Below are positions 18,723-31,385 of a stretch of DNA of 64,000 nucleotides, piece by piece. How positions within the stretch are numbered: the first letter of the stretch is position 1; every line of letters starts with the position of its first letter. The position numbers were made by a program, and so were the translations under genes. The stretch spans positions 45,000,018 to 45,064,017 of the forward strand of contig OX352762.1 of the NCBI GenBank assembly GCA_947095585.1, written 5' to 3'. This DNA is from Nephrocerus scutellatus. Its lineage: Eukaryota; Arthropoda; Insecta; Diptera; Pipunculidae. A model generated the notes under the pieces. It saw only the letters and a list, made by a program, of their open reading frames with translations. It was not told where the DNA came from and did no database searches.

Positions 18723-19046
18723 ATGTGCATAAAAAGAAAGATGGCCACACAATGTAAAAAAAGTGAGACAATTTCCGGTGCCAACCCACAGTACAGTACC
18801 TGTTGGCGTCAGCAGTTGATTCGGCTTAACTCGCATTCAATCTGGACAGTCGATAGCCTTCTATCACCGGATTCGGTTAATACCAGTATTCAGGAGGGAA
18901 ATATAGGAAAGAATGAGGGCTTTAATTCCCCCCAACCACCGAAAATTTTTTTAAGGGACGTTTTTTTTGTGGTTGCGGTTTTTTTTTACTATTTTCTCTT
19001 TTCTCTTTTTTTGGTTCGGGTAGTTACCAAAAAAATTTCGAATTAA
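18723..19046 (+). CDS. ORF A, unidentified protein, U3
   Basis: As U2, but Pro to Gln after MAT (MATQCKK, ATG at 18741), with a short-form hydrophobic tail. The upstream ORF at about 18622 is the 36-codon type. Confidence 0.3.
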   Translation: MCIKRKMATQCKKSETISGANPQYSTCWRQQLIRLNSHSIWTVDSLLSPDSVNTSIQEGNIGKNEGFNSPQPPKIFLRDVFFVVAVFFYYFLFSLFLVRVVTKKISN

Positions 19047-20145
19047 TATGAAAATTTGTTACAGAATCTTCGTCGTCGTCAGCGGTGTCGAGGAGGAGGA
19101 TTAGCAAAGGAAAAAATGTAAGTATATACTTAATTCTTTCCTCTCTCTCTCGTTTTGTTTTTTTGATTGTTTGTAAATTTTAAGCTCGCCGGTAATTAAA
19201 GAAGAGCCGCACCCATACTTAATTTTTTTATATTCTTTTTCACACTATTTGGTGGTTATAATTAAACCACCTAAATTTTGAAAAAAAAAAACATTAAAAA
19301 CTTTAATAACACCCATACTTGTTGTTTCTAGTTCACACTACTTGTTGGTTATAACTAAACCACCTAAATTTAGAAAAAAAACATTAAAAACTTTTATAAC
19401 ACCCATACTTACTTGTTATTTCTAGTTCACACTATTTGTTGGTTATAATTAAACCACCTAAATTTAGAAAAAAAAACATTAAAAACTTTTATAACACCTA
19501 TACTTACTTTTGATTCTGGTTCACACTACTTGATGGTTATAATTAAACCACCTATATTTAGAAAAAAAAGAATCATTAAAAACTTTTATAACACCCATAC
19601 TTACTTTTTATTCTAATTCACACTACTTCTTGGTTATGATTAAACCACCTATATTTAGAAAACAAAACATTAAAACATTTAATAAAACCCATACTTATTT
19701 TTTTTATACTATTTAATTATTATCATTAAGCCACCTATACTTAGAAAAAAAAGGGACAAAAACATTAACACTTTTATACAACCCATACTATTTTTTTTTT
19801 TTATGCTAGTTAATAGTTTTGATTAAACAATCTGTACCGAAAATTTCCTCAATTGAACCAAATCGATATAAATAAAATAAAAAAAAAGAGAGAGAACATT
19901 TTTCCGATCTAAACAACATGTGTCTTTGCCTTTCATTGGAGAACGTTTCACGTAGGTTCGTCTCGCTGGTGCCCGGATAAGACATAATGAGGTTTTAAAG
20001 CGATTCTTTCGTCGAGGGCTTTCAATATTCCTCCTGTGACCCTCAGGGCGAGCTAATGCCGTTGATGAGGCATGCTTTCTCTGCTTTCTCTAGTTTCCTC
20101 TGAACCCCTACGACTTCACCAATCCGTGCACGTATTATTTTTTTT

Positions 20146-20608
20146 ATGGGGGGGCGCAAGATCCCACCCATTTCGGCGAGCTAATCTTGGAGCATTCGCA
20201 TGACGTGCACCCCGCACCTCTCCATTTGCTACAAATAACACCAACGTTGATGATAAACGTAGCAACAACCATTTACCATTACAAAAGGGAGCCGTAAACT
20301 TATAATTAACGTATTTAAGAAATATTTTCGAAACGTTAGATGAGGTTATAATATCCGCAATGAAAAAAGAAGGGAATTCCCCATTGACATATCAAAGATT
20401 TGCTTATATACTTCTCGCCATATACAAAATAGCAAACGTAACATTTCAATTAAAAGATTTCTTTTAATGACAGTGTAAAATATACATATTCTGTTCCACT
20501 GTTCATATCGACATGGTTGATGAGCCAAAATATATCAATCGATCGTCTAAAGGCCGCATAGTTAGCAAACACACAGTACCATCAAACACCTTACAGCAAC
20601 ACCACTAA
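20146..20608 (+). pseudogene. ORF C and third frame, U3, broken
   Basis: The acceptor is deleted. A 1-nt deletion in the Asn-rich codons (about 20238) shifts ORF C into the third frame. A second 1-nt deletion (about 20288) shifts it again and leads to TAA. The third frame from ATG 20360 to TAA 20465-20467, and on to 20608, is preserved. Confidence 0.4.
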
Positions 20609-21251
20609 ATCCGAGCCAACAGTATGAAAAATAAAAAACAACCAATAAAAATTTTGGCTCTTGGGCAACTTCCAAATTTTTACAAAAAGCGTTGTCCATA
20701 TTATTAAACATTTGTGCATAAACTTGAAGAAAATCGGGTACATTTTTTAAAATTTTAATGGGGCCTTCCGACACCGGGGTGAAATCACGCCGAATATTTA
20801 CAAAAAGTGTTGTCCATCGAAGATGCGTATAAAATTTGAAGAAAATCGGGTACTTTTTTATAAAATTTGTATGGGTGCCACCCGACCCCGGGCCTGATCA
20901 CTTCCAAATTTTTACAAAAAGTTATGTCCGTCGGAGATACACTTGCGTATAAAATTTTAAGACAATCGGCTACTTTTTTTACAAAATTTGTATGGGTGCC
21001 GCCAGACTAGAGGGCCCGACCACTTCCAAATTTTTACAAGTTTTGTCAATCGGAGATACACATGCGTATAAAATTTGAAGAAAATTCGGAACATTTTGTA
21101 AAATATTTGTATGGGAGCCCACGAAGACCACGAAGCTCAAGGGGACAAAATACTTTTTGTTTTGGTACAATATTTTCTTTACACGTTTGAAATTGGGTTA
21201 AAAAGGGCCTAAAAGAAGCTGAAACAAATCTAGTCCAATATCCACTGCATA

Positions 21252-21596
21252 AACGCAGGTATTCCCCAAGGCTCTGTTTTGTCTCCGACACTCTATTTCA
21301 TTTTCATTAACGATCTCCTATTCGCTACTTCTAATCTAATCCATTCTTTCGCTAACGACAGCAATCTTAGCTTTTCCCCCTCTATATCGAAAGGGAACTT
21401 AAATAACAACGTATGTTAAGCACGTTAAATTCTGACCTTGACAGCAAAACAAGGTGGGGACTACGTAATAGAGTTGAATTCAGCGCTTCTAATACCCAAT
21501 GCTGTCTTCTGTAAGCGTAATTTAAACCAACAACCTTTATCCATGAACATGCATCTAGTGATGAGCAAACGCAACCATTTCGTTCGTCGACCCTGA
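21252..21596 (+). pseudogene. Fossil jockey/CR1-like RT fragment, U3
   Basis: Same fragment with FANDS. It carries extra deletions near 21375 and 21510 that are shared only with U5. Confidence 0.7.
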
Positions 21597-22668
21597 AAAT
21601 ACCATTCCGAATTTCATACAAATCGGTAGAGAAATGACTTAGTTCCCAAAATGTAAAAATGTAACACAATAATGTGACCAATACTGTGACTTAAAATCGC
21701 AAAACAAAATTATTTTGGATTATTATTATATTATTTCAAATAGCTTTTCACAGATTCACAAAACGATTACAAACAAATTTATTGAAAATGGGACAGGACA
21801 ACGTTTGTCGTGTCAGCTAGTATGACTATATTAATGGATGTATGTATTTTTGTTCTAGCATAACTGTGGAACCCCTTGATCATTTTTAACTAAACTTAAT
21901 ATTAGTGTATTACTAAAATACACTACACTGCGACCCGTGTGGTGTCCATGTCAATTTTTTAAAAATAGCCCGATTTTCTTCAAATTTTAGCACATACCCA
22001 TCTCCTATTAGAGAATTTACATGAAAATTTTTAATTTTTATGGGTTGTTTTTGTTATAAATATACTACAACCATAGAAGCAACAACCTACATGTGCTGAA
22101 AATCGATATGTTCTAAAGCAACAAAAAATCTTTATAGTTAACAACTGTGCATGTCGGTAGCCAAAATGGTACTTTAAGCATTGATCATTTCTTTATTATT
22201 TAAATTTGCGGAATCAGACTTAGAAATGATGCTGTAGTTTTAATGTTAACACTAGTGATGTTGCAAATCTAGCAGTGTAAAAAAAACAAAGAATTCATCT
22301 GAACAACATTTAACTAATATACTTTTTTTAACAGAGTAGAAAAATCCAATTTTACTCGTTCACTTTGATGACTCGGAAAAAACAGGAAGAAAATTTTACA
22401 CGAGCGAGTTTTTATATATAACATGTTTACAAATGTCAAACATGATTGTAAAAGTTTCGAACTCGAACAGCAATAGGAATAGGAACAGTGCGCGCCGAAA
22501 AAGGATGGCCACTATAAAAAATTTTTTAATATGAAAATAGTTCGGCACAGTGTACGTCGATAAATTATGTCCACTTGTGCGTGCAATTATTCGGAAATAC
22601 CAAAATTGTTACTCAATCGGAAAAAAACCGAATGGTGTACATTACCTTCGTGAAGCTCTTAAGCATCC

Positions 22669-22980
22669 ATGTGCATAAAAAGAAAGATGGCCACACCATG
22701 TAAAAAAAGTGAGACAATTTCCGGTGCCAACCCACAGTACAGTACCTGTTGGCGTCAGCAGTTGATTCGGCTTAACTCGCATTCAATCTGGACAGTCGAT
22801 AGCCTTCTATCACCGGATTCGGTTAATACCAGTATTCAGGAGGGAAATATAGGAAAGAATGAGGGCTTTAATTCCCCCCCACCGAGAACCCGTCATCCCT
22901 GGAAAAAAGTTGCGCATAACGCTAGTTCGTGTGCGTCACTAATGGATTTAGCATATCATTCCTCCTATTTGATTAGTTAA
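22669..22980 (+). CDS. ORF A, unidentified protein, U4
   Basis: Long form, 103 codons; ATG of MATPC at 22687; donor GTGAGA at 22709. Identical in protein to U6 and U9. Confidence 0.33.
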   Translation: MCIKRKMATPCKKSETISGANPQYSTCWRQQLIRLNSHSIWTVDSLLSPDSVNTSIQEGNIGKNEGFNSPPPRTRHPWKKVAHNASSCASLMDLAYHSSYLIS

Positions 22981-24069
22981 TTATCTTGTATCCAGTAAAT
23001 TCCTTGGTGTACCTAGAATCATAGGATAAGTAAAAATCGCGAACCGATTGAGAAATTTTTTTTAAGGGACGTTTTTTTTGTAGTTGCGGTTTTTTTTACT
23101 ATTTTCTCTTTTCTCTTTTTTTGGTTCGGGTAGTTACCAAAAAAATTTCGAATTAATATGAAAATTTGTTACAGAATCTTCGTCGTCGTCAGCGCTGTCG
23201 AGGAGGAGGATTAGCAAAGGAAAAATGTAAGTACATACTTAATTGTTTCCTCTCTCTCACTCGTTTGGTTTTTTTGATTGTTGGTAAATTTTAAGCTCGC
23301 CGGTAATTTAAGAAGAATTTTTCTTATATTCTTGTTCACACTATTTGGTGGTTATAATTAACCCACCTACATTTTGAAAAAAAAACATTAAAAACTTTGA
23401 TAACACCCATACTTGTTGTTTCTAGTTCACACTACTTGTTGGTTATAATTAAACCACCTTAATTTAGAAAAAAAAAAACATTAAAAACTTTTATAACACC
23501 TATACTTACTTTTTATTCTGGTTCACACTACTTGGTGGTTATAATTAAACCACCTATATTTAGAAAACAAAACATTAAAACATTTAACAAAACCCATACT
23601 TATTTTTTTATACTATTTAATTATTATTATTAAGCCACCTATACTTGGAAAAAAAAGGGACAAAAACATTAACACTTTTATACAACCCATACTAATTTTT
23701 TTTTCTTATTTATGCTAGTTAATAGTTTTGATTAAACAATCTGTACCGAGAATTTCCTCAATTCAACCAATTCGATATAAATAAAATAAAAAAAAAGAGA
23801 GAGAACATTTTTCCGATCTAAATAACATGTGTCTTTGCCTTTCGTTGGAGAACGTTTCACGTAGGTACCTCTCGCTGGTGCCCGGATAAGACATAATGAG
23901 GTTTTAAAGCGATTCTTCCGTCGAGGGCTTTCAATATTCCTCCTGTAACCATCAGGGCGAGCTAATGCCGATGATGAGGCATGCTTTCTCTGCTTTCTCT
24001 AGTTTCCTCTGAACCCCTACGACTTCACCAATCCGTGCACGTATTATTTTTTATATGATTTATTTTCAG

Positions 24070-24276
24070 CGCCCCCCCCCCCCCCCGCAAGATCCCACCC
24101 ATTTCGGCGAGCTAATCTTGGAGCATTCGCATGACGTGCACCCCACACATTTCCATTTGCTACAAATAACACCAACGTTGATGATAAACGACAATAACAA
24201 CCATTTACCATTACAAAAGGGCAGCCGTAAACTTATCATTAACGTATTTAAGAAATATTTTCGAAACGTTAGATGA
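24070..24276 (+). CDS. ORF C, unidentified protein, U4, C-tract variant
   Basis: Acceptor TTTTCAG is intact, but CTTATGGGGGGGCGC is replaced by GC plus a 15-C run. The rest of the frame is kept to TGA 24274-24276. The third frame runs from ATG 24293 to TAA 24398-24400 and on to 24541. Confidence 0.3.
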   Translation, partial: RPPPPPQDPTHFGELILEHSHDVHPTHFHLLQITPTLMINDNNNHLPLQKGSRKLIINVFKKYFRNVR

Positions 24277-24595
24277 GGTTATAATATCCGCAATGAAAAA
24301 AGAAGGGAATTCCCCATTAACATATAAAAGATTTGCTTATATACTTCTCGCCATATACAAAATAGCAAACGTAACATTTCAATTAAAAGATTTCTTTTAA
24401 TGACAGTGTAAAATATACATATTCTGTTCCACTGTTCATATCGACATGGTTGATGAGCCAAAATATATCAATCGATCGTCTAAAGGCCGCATAGTTAGCA
24501 AACACACAGTACCATCAAATACCATACAGCAACACCACTAATTCCGAGCCAACAGTATGAAAAATAAAAAACAACACATTAAAAATTTTGGCTCT

Positions 24596-25080
24596 TGGGT
24601 AACTTCCAAATTTTTACAAAAAGCGTTGTCCATATTATTAAACATTTGTGCATAAACTTGAAGAAAATCGGGTACATTTTTTAAAATTTTAATGGGGCCT
24701 TCCGACACCGGGGTGAAATCACGCCGAATATTTACAAAAAGTGTTGTCCATCGAAGATGCGGATAAAATTTGAAGAAAATCGGGTACTTTTTTATAAAAT
24801 TTGTATGGGTGCCACCCGACCCCGGGCCTGATCACTTCCAAATTTTTACAAAAAGTGTTGTCTGTCGGAGATACACTTGCGTATAAAATTTAAAGACAAT
24901 CGGCTACTTTTTTTACAAAATTTGTATGGGTGCCGCCCGACTAGAGGGCCCGATCACTTCCAAATTTTTACAAGTTTTGTCAATCGGAGATACACATGCG
25001 TATAAAATTTGAAGAAAATTCGGAACATTTTGTAAAATATTTGTATGGGAGCCCACGAAGACCACGAAGCCCAAGGGGAC
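24596..25080 (+). repeat. Four to five tandem modules of about 120 bp (U4)
   Basis: Repeats of the CTTCCAAATTTTTACAAA / TTGTC...TCGGAGATACAC / GCGTATAAAATTTGAAGAAA / TTTGTATGGGTGCC pattern starting near 24600, 24720, 24837 and 24957. Diverged from one another more than the same module differs between units, so they predate the array. Confidence 0.75.
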
Positions 25081-25185
25081 AAAATACTTTTTGTTTTGGT
25101 ACAATATTTTCTTTACACGTTTTAAATTTGGTTAAAAAGGGCCTAAAAGAAGCTGAAACAAATATAGTCCAATATTCACTGCATA

Positions 25186-25555
25186 AACGCAGGTATTCCC
25201 CAAGGCTCTGTTTTGTCTCCGACACTCTATTTCATTTTCATTAACGATCTCCTATTCGCTACTTCTAATTTAATCCATTCTTTCGCTAACGACAGCAATC
25301 TTAGCTTTTCATATGATTTCACGCTTTCTGCAGCCCCCCCCCTCTACATCGCAAGGGAACTTAAATAACAACGTATGTTAAAATTCTGACCTTGACAGCA
25401 AAACAAGGTGGGGACTACGTAATAGAGTTGAATTGAGCGCTTCTAAAACCCAATGCTCTCTTCTGTCGTCCAAGCGTAATATAAACCACCAACCTTTATC
25501 CATGAACATGCATCTAGTGATGAGCAAACGCAACCATTTCGTTCGTCGACCCTGA
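25186..25555 (+). pseudogene. Fossil jockey/CR1-like RT fragment, U4
   Basis: Same fragment with FANDS; keeps the C-run before the frame shift. Confidence 0.7.
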
Positions 25556-26742
25556 AAATACCATTCCGAATTTCATACAAATCGGTAGAGAAATGACTTA
25601 GTTCCCAAAATGTTAAAATGTAACACAATAATGTGACCAATACTGTGACTTAAAATCGCAAAACAAAATTATTTTGGATTATTATTATTTTATTTCAAAT
25701 AGCTTTTCACAAATTCACAAAACGATTACAAACAAATTTATTGAAAATGGGACAGGACAACGTTTCTCGGGTCAGCTAGTATGACTATATTAATGGATGT
25801 ATGTATTTTTGTTCTAGCATAACTGTGGATCATTTTTAACTAAACTTGATATTAGTGTATTACTTAAATACACTACACTGCGACCCGTGTGGTGTCCATG
25901 TCAATTTTTTAAAAATAGCCCGATTTTCTTCAATTTTTAGCACATACCCATCTCCTATTAGAGAATTTACATGAAAATTTTTAATTTTTATGTATTGTTT
26001 TTGTTATAAATATACTACAACCATAGAAGCAACAACCTACATGTGCTGAAAATCGATAAGTTCTAAGGCAACAACAAATCTTTTATGTGTTGTTTTTGTT
26101 ATAAATATACTACAACCATAGAAGCAACAACCTACATGTGCTGAAAATCGATAAGTTCTAAAGCAACAACAAATCTTTATAGTTAACAACTGTGCATGTC
26201 GGTAGCCAAAATGTTACTTTAGCACTGATCATTTCTTTATTATTTAAATTTGCGGAATCAGACTTAGAAATGATGCTGTAGTTTTTATGTTAACACTAGT
26301 GATGTTGCAAATCTAGCAGTGTAAAAAAAAAACAAAGAATTAATTTGAACTACATTTAACTAATATACTTTTTTTAACATAGTAGAAAAATCCAATTTTA
26401 CTCGTTCGCTTTGATGACTCGGAAAAAACAGGAAGAAAATTTTACACGAGCGAATTTTTATATATAACATGATTACAAATGTCAAACATGATTGAAAAAG
26501 TTTCGAACTCGAACAGCAATAGGAATAGGAACAGTGCGCGCCGAAAAAGGATGGCCACTATTTTTTTGTATCATCATTAAATTCGGCTATAAAATTTTTT
26601 TAATATGAAAATAGTTCGGCACAGTGTACGTCGATAAATTATGTCCACTTGTGCGTGCAATTATTCGGAAATACCAAAATTGTTACTCAATCGGAAAAAA
26701 ACCGAATGGTGTACATTACCTTCGTGAAGCTCTTAAGCATCC

Positions 26743-27030
26743 ATGTGCATAAAAAGAAAGATGGCCACACCATGTAAAAAAAGTGAGACAATTTCCGGTG
26801 CCAACCCACAGTACAGTACCTGTTGGCGTCAGCAGTTGATTCGGCTTAACTCGCATTCAATCTGGACAGTCGATAGCCTTCTATCACCGGATTCGGTTAA
26901 TACCAGTATTCAGGAGGGAAATATAGGAAAGAATGAGGGCTTTAATTCCCCCCCACCGAGAACCCGTCATCCCTGGAAAAAAGTTACGCATAACGCTAGT
27001 TCGTGTGCGTCACTAATAGATTTAGCATAA
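26743..27030 (+). CDS. ORF A, unidentified protein, U5
   Basis: 95 codons; ends early because TAT is changed to TAA after DLA. ATG of MATPC at 26761; donor at 26783. Confidence 0.3.
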   Translation: MCIKRKMATPCKKSETISGANPQYSTCWRQQLIRLNSHSIWTVDSLLSPDSVNTSIQEGNIGKNEGFNSPPPRTRHPWKKVTHNASSCASLIDLA

Positions 27031-28218
27031 CATTCCTCCTATTTGAATAGTTAATTATCTTGTATCCAGTAAATTCCTTGGTGTACCTAAAATCATAGGA
27101 TAAGTAAAAATCGCGAACCGATTGAGACATTTTTTTTTAAGGGACGTTTTTTTTGTGGTTGCGGTTTTTTTTAAATTTTCTCTTTTCTCTTTTTTTGGTT
27201 CGGGTAGTTACCAAAAAAATTTCGAATTAATATGAAAATTTGTTACAGAATCTTCGTCGTCGTCAGCGTTGTCGAGGAGGAGGATTAGCAAAGGAAAAAA
27301 TGTAAGTACATACTTAATTGTTTCCTCTCTCTCACTCGTTTGGTTTTTTTGATTGTTGGTAAATTTTAAGCTCGCCGGTAATTTAAGAATAGCCGCACCC
27401 ATACTTAATTTTTCTTATATTCTTGTTCACACTATTTGGTGGTTATAATTAAACCACCTAAATTTTGAAAAAAAAAAGCATTAAAAACTTTAATTACACC
27501 CATACTTGTTGTTTCTAGTTCACACTACTTGTTGGTTATAATTAACCACCTAAATTTAGAAAAAAAAAACATTAAAAACTTTTATAACACCCATACGTAC
27601 TTGTTAATTCTAGTTCACACTACTTGTTTGTTATAATTAAACCACCTAAATTTAGAAAAAAAAAAAACATTAAAAACTTTTATAACACCTGTACTTACTT
27701 TTTATTCTGGTTCACACTACTTGGTGGTTATAATTAAACCACCTATATTTAGAAAAAAAAAGAAGCATTAAAAACTTTTATAACACCCATACTTACTTTT
27801 TATTCTTGTTCACACTACTTCTTGGTTATGATTAAACCACCTATATTTAGAAAACAAAACATTAAAACATTTAATAAAACCCATACCTTTTTTTTTATAT
27901 ACTATTTAATTATTATCATTAAGCCACCTATACTTAGAAAAAAAAAGGGACAAAAACATTAACACTTTTATACAACCCATACTAATTTTTTTTTCTTATT
28001 TATGCTAGTTAATAGTCCTGATTCTGGTGCCCGGATAAGACATAATGAGGTCTTAAAGCGATTCTTCCGTCGATGGCTTTCAATATTCCTCCTGTGACTC
28101 TCAGGGCGAGCTAATGCCGATGATGAGGCATGCTTTCTCTGCTTTCTCTAGTTTCCTCTGAACCCCTACAACTTCACCAGTCCGTGCACGTATTATTTTT
28201 TTTATGATTTATTTTCAG

Positions 28219-28421
28219 CTTATGGGGGGGCGCAAGATCCCACCCATTTCGGCGAGCTAATCTTGGAGCATTCGCATGACGTGCACCCCGCACATTTCCA
28301 TTTGCTACAAATAACACCAACGTTGATGATAAACGACAACAACAACCATTTACCATTACAAAAGGGCAGCCGTAAACTTATCATTAACGTATTTAAGAAA
28401 TATTTTCGAAACGTTAGATGA
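28219..28421 (+). CDS. ORF C, unidentified protein, U5
   Basis: Seven-G tract, full frame to TGA 28419-28421. Third frame from ATG 28438 to 28545, continuing to TAA 28693-28695 with an altered end. Confidence 0.33.
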
Positions 28422-29656
28422 GGTTATTATATCCGCAATGAAAAAAGAAGGGAATTCCCCATTAACATATCAAAGATTTGCTTATATACTTCTCGCCATA
28501 TACAAAATAGCAAACGTAATATTTCAATTAAAAGATTTCTTTTAATGACAGTGTAAAATATACATATTCTGTTCCACTGTTCATATCGACATGGTTGATG
28601 AGCCAAAATATATCAATCGATCGTCTAAAGGCCGCATAGTTAGCAAACACACAGTACCATCAAACACCATACAGCAATACCAATACAGCAAATAAAAAAC
28701 AACCAATAAAAATTTTGGCTCTTGGGCAACTTCCAAATTTTTACAAAAAGCGTTGTCCGTCGGTGATATACTTGCGTATAAAATTGAAGAAAATTTTAAG
28801 GGTAGTTTTTACTTTTTTTTACATAGTAAAAAGTATAGTAATCATGAAAATTTTCGAACTCGGGATTTTTGCAGATGTACCCATTACCGTATCTCCTGAG
28901 TCTGAAATAATAAAAAAATAAAAAAAATTCTTTGTCTGTCTGTGTCCACTCTACAATCCAGAGGGCTTAACTTATCGGGATAAAAATTCATATTTAAGCT
29001 TTTTACATAAATTGTGACAGGGCCAGATAATTTTGACGGAAATCTGACAGCGGGAAGTGACTTAGAAAGTTTTTCAAATTTTTGAAAATAACTCAAAAAG
29101 TATAGCACTTAGGAGAAATCTATTAAGTGCAAAAGAAATTTAAACAAAAATAAATAAAAATTAAAAAAAAAATAAAAAATAATTAAAAAATTCGAAAAAA
29201 ATTTAATATATATTTACTGAAGATTCCGGTCCCTTTCGTAAAAGAAAGTCATGTTGTGCCCACACCTCCATTTTTTTATAAAATTTCTGGTGCCACGCCT
29301 GATCACTCCTAATTTTTTACAAAAAGTTATGTCCGTCGGAGATACACTTGCGTATAAAATTTTTAGACAATCGGCTACTTTTTTTACAAAATTTGTATGG
29401 GTGCCGCCCGACTAGAGGGCCCGATCACTTCCAAATGTTTACAAGTTTTGTCAATCGGAGATACACATGCGTATAAAATTTGAAGAAAATTCGGAACATT
29501 TTGTAAAATATTTGTACGGGAGCCCACGAAGAACACGAAGCCCAAGGGGACAAAATACTTTTTGTTTTGGTACAATATTTTCTTTACACGTTCGAAATTT
29601 GGTTAAAAAGGGCCTAAAAGAAGCTGAAACAAATCTAGTCCAATATTCACTGCATA

Positions 29657-30001
29657 AACGCAGGTATTCCCCAAGGCTCTGTTTTGTCTCCGACACTCTA
29701 TTTCATTTTCATTAACGATCTCCTATTCGCTACTTCTAATCTAATCCATTCTTTCGCTAACGACAGCAATCTTAGCTTTTCCCCCTCTATATCGAAAGGG
29801 AACTTAAATAACAACGTATGTTAAGCACGTTAAATTCTGACCTTGACAGCAAAACAAGGTGGGGACTACGTAATAGAGTTGAATTCAGCGCTTCTAATAC
29901 CCAATGCTGTCTTCTGTAAGCGTAATTTAAACCAACAACCTTTATCCATGAACATGCATCTAGTGATGAGCAAACGCAACCATTTCGTTCGTCGACCCTG
30001 A
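29657..30001 (+). pseudogene. Fossil jockey/CR1-like RT fragment, U5
   Basis: Same fragment; shares the U3-specific deletions, marking a transferred tract. Confidence 0.7.
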
Positions 30002-31073
30002 AAATACCATTCCGAATTTCATACAAATCGGTAGAGAAATGACTTAGTTCCCAAAATGTAAAAATGTAACACAATAATGTGACCAATACTGTGACTTAAA
30101 ATCGCAAAACAAAATTATTTTGGATTATTATTATATTATTTCAAATAGCTTTTCACAGATTCACAAAACGATTACAAACAAATTTATTGAAAATGGGACA
30201 GGACAACGTTTGTCGTGTCAGCTAGTATGACTATATTAATGGATGTATGTATTTTTGTTCTAGCATAACTGTGGAACCCCTTGATCATTTTTAACTAAAC
30301 TTAATATTAGTGTATTACTAAAATACACTACACTGCGACCCGTGTGGTGTCCATGTCAATTTTTTAAAAATAGCCCGATTTTCTTCAAATTTTAGCACAT
30401 ACCCATCTCCTATTAGAGAATTTACATGAAAATTTTTAATTTTTATGGGTTGTTTTTGTTATAAATATACTACAACCATAGAAGCAACAACCTACATGTG
30501 CTGAAAATCGATATGTTCTAAAGCAACAAAAAATCTTTATAGTTAACAACTGTGCATGTCGGTAGCCAAAATGTTACTTTAAGCATTGATCATTTCTTTA
30601 TTATTTAAATTTGCGGAATCAGACTTAGAAATGATGCTGTAGTTTTAATGTTAACACTAGTGATGTTGCAAATCTAGCAGTGTAAAAAAAACAAAGAATT
30701 CATCTGAACAACATTTAACTAATATACTTTTTTTAACAGAGTAGAAAAATCCAATTTTACTCGTTCACTTTGATGACTCGGAAAAAACAGGAAGAAAATT
30801 TTACACGAGCGAGTTTTTATATATAACATGTTTACAAATGTCAAACATGATTGTAAAAGTTTCGAACTCGAACAGCAATAGGAATAGGAACAGTGCGCGC
30901 CGAAAAAGGATGGCCACTATAAAAAATTTTTTAATATGAAAATAGTTCGGCACAGTGTACGTCGATAAATTATGTCCACTTGTGCGTGCAATTATTCGGA
31001 AATACCAAAATTGTTACTCAATCGGAAAAAAACCGAATGGTGTACATTACCTTCGTGAAGCTCTTAAGCATCC

Positions 31074-31385
31074 ATGTGCATAAAAAGAAAGATGGCCACA
31101 CCATGTAAAAAAAGTGAGACAATTTCCGGTGCCAACCCACAGTACAGTACCTGTTGGCGTCAGCAGTTGATTCGGCTTAACTCGCATTCAATCTGGACAG
31201 TCGATAGCCTTCTATCACCGGATTCGGTTAATACCAGTATTCAGGAGGGAAATATAGGAAAGAATGAGGGCTTTAATTCCCCCCCACCGAGAACCCGTCA
31301 TCCCTGGAAAAAAGTTGCGCATAACGCTAGTTCGTGTGCGTCACTAATGGATTTAGCATATCATTCCTCCTATTTGATTAGTTAA
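31074..31385 (+). CDS. ORF A, unidentified protein, U6
   Basis: Long form, 103 codons; ATG of MATPC at 31092; donor at 31114. Confidence 0.33.
   Translation: MCIKRKMATPCKKSETISGANPQYSTCWRQQLIRLNSHSIWTVDSLLSPDSVNTSIQEGNIGKNEGFNSPPPRTRHPWKKVAHNASSCASLMDLAYHSSYLIS

Larger units (their letters stand above)
17943..21859 (+). repeat. Array unit U3
   Basis: 3917 bp, the shortest. TATA 18569, CACAGT A 18604; block B 19065-19117. The stretch holding the ORF C acceptor (TTTATTTTCAGCTT) is deleted, leaving a T-run directly before the G tract near 20146. It lacks the AT-rich TGTCTG block. Short form after ORF A. Ends at an empty LINE target site at 21860. Confidence 0.92.
21860..25818 (+). repeat. Array unit U4
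   Basis: 3959 bp with uninterrupted LINE target sites at 21860 and 25819. TATA 22513, CACAGT A 22549; block B 23175-23226 is 52 nt. Fewest minisatellite monomers. The G tract of ORF C is replaced by a run of 15 C at 24072-24086. The modules of about 120 bp at 24596-25080 are uninterrupted and easiest to see here. Confidence 0.92.
25819..30264 (+). repeat. Array unit U5
   Basis: 4446 bp. Carries a local tandem duplication of about 93 bp at roughly 25990-26176. TATA 26588, CACAGT A 26623; block B 27249-27301; acceptor ends 28218. The stretch with TTCCTCAATTCAACC and the GAGAGAGAAC run is deleted near 28020, as in U6-U8. The target site itself is slightly shortened at its 3' end (GGATCATT). Confidence 0.92.

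Noticed and set aside
24996..25244. Plus-strand ORF starting MRIKFEENSEHF in several units
   Set aside because: Runs through the 120-bp repeat modules in a frame opposed to the RT relic and is interrupted in other units; no coding signature.
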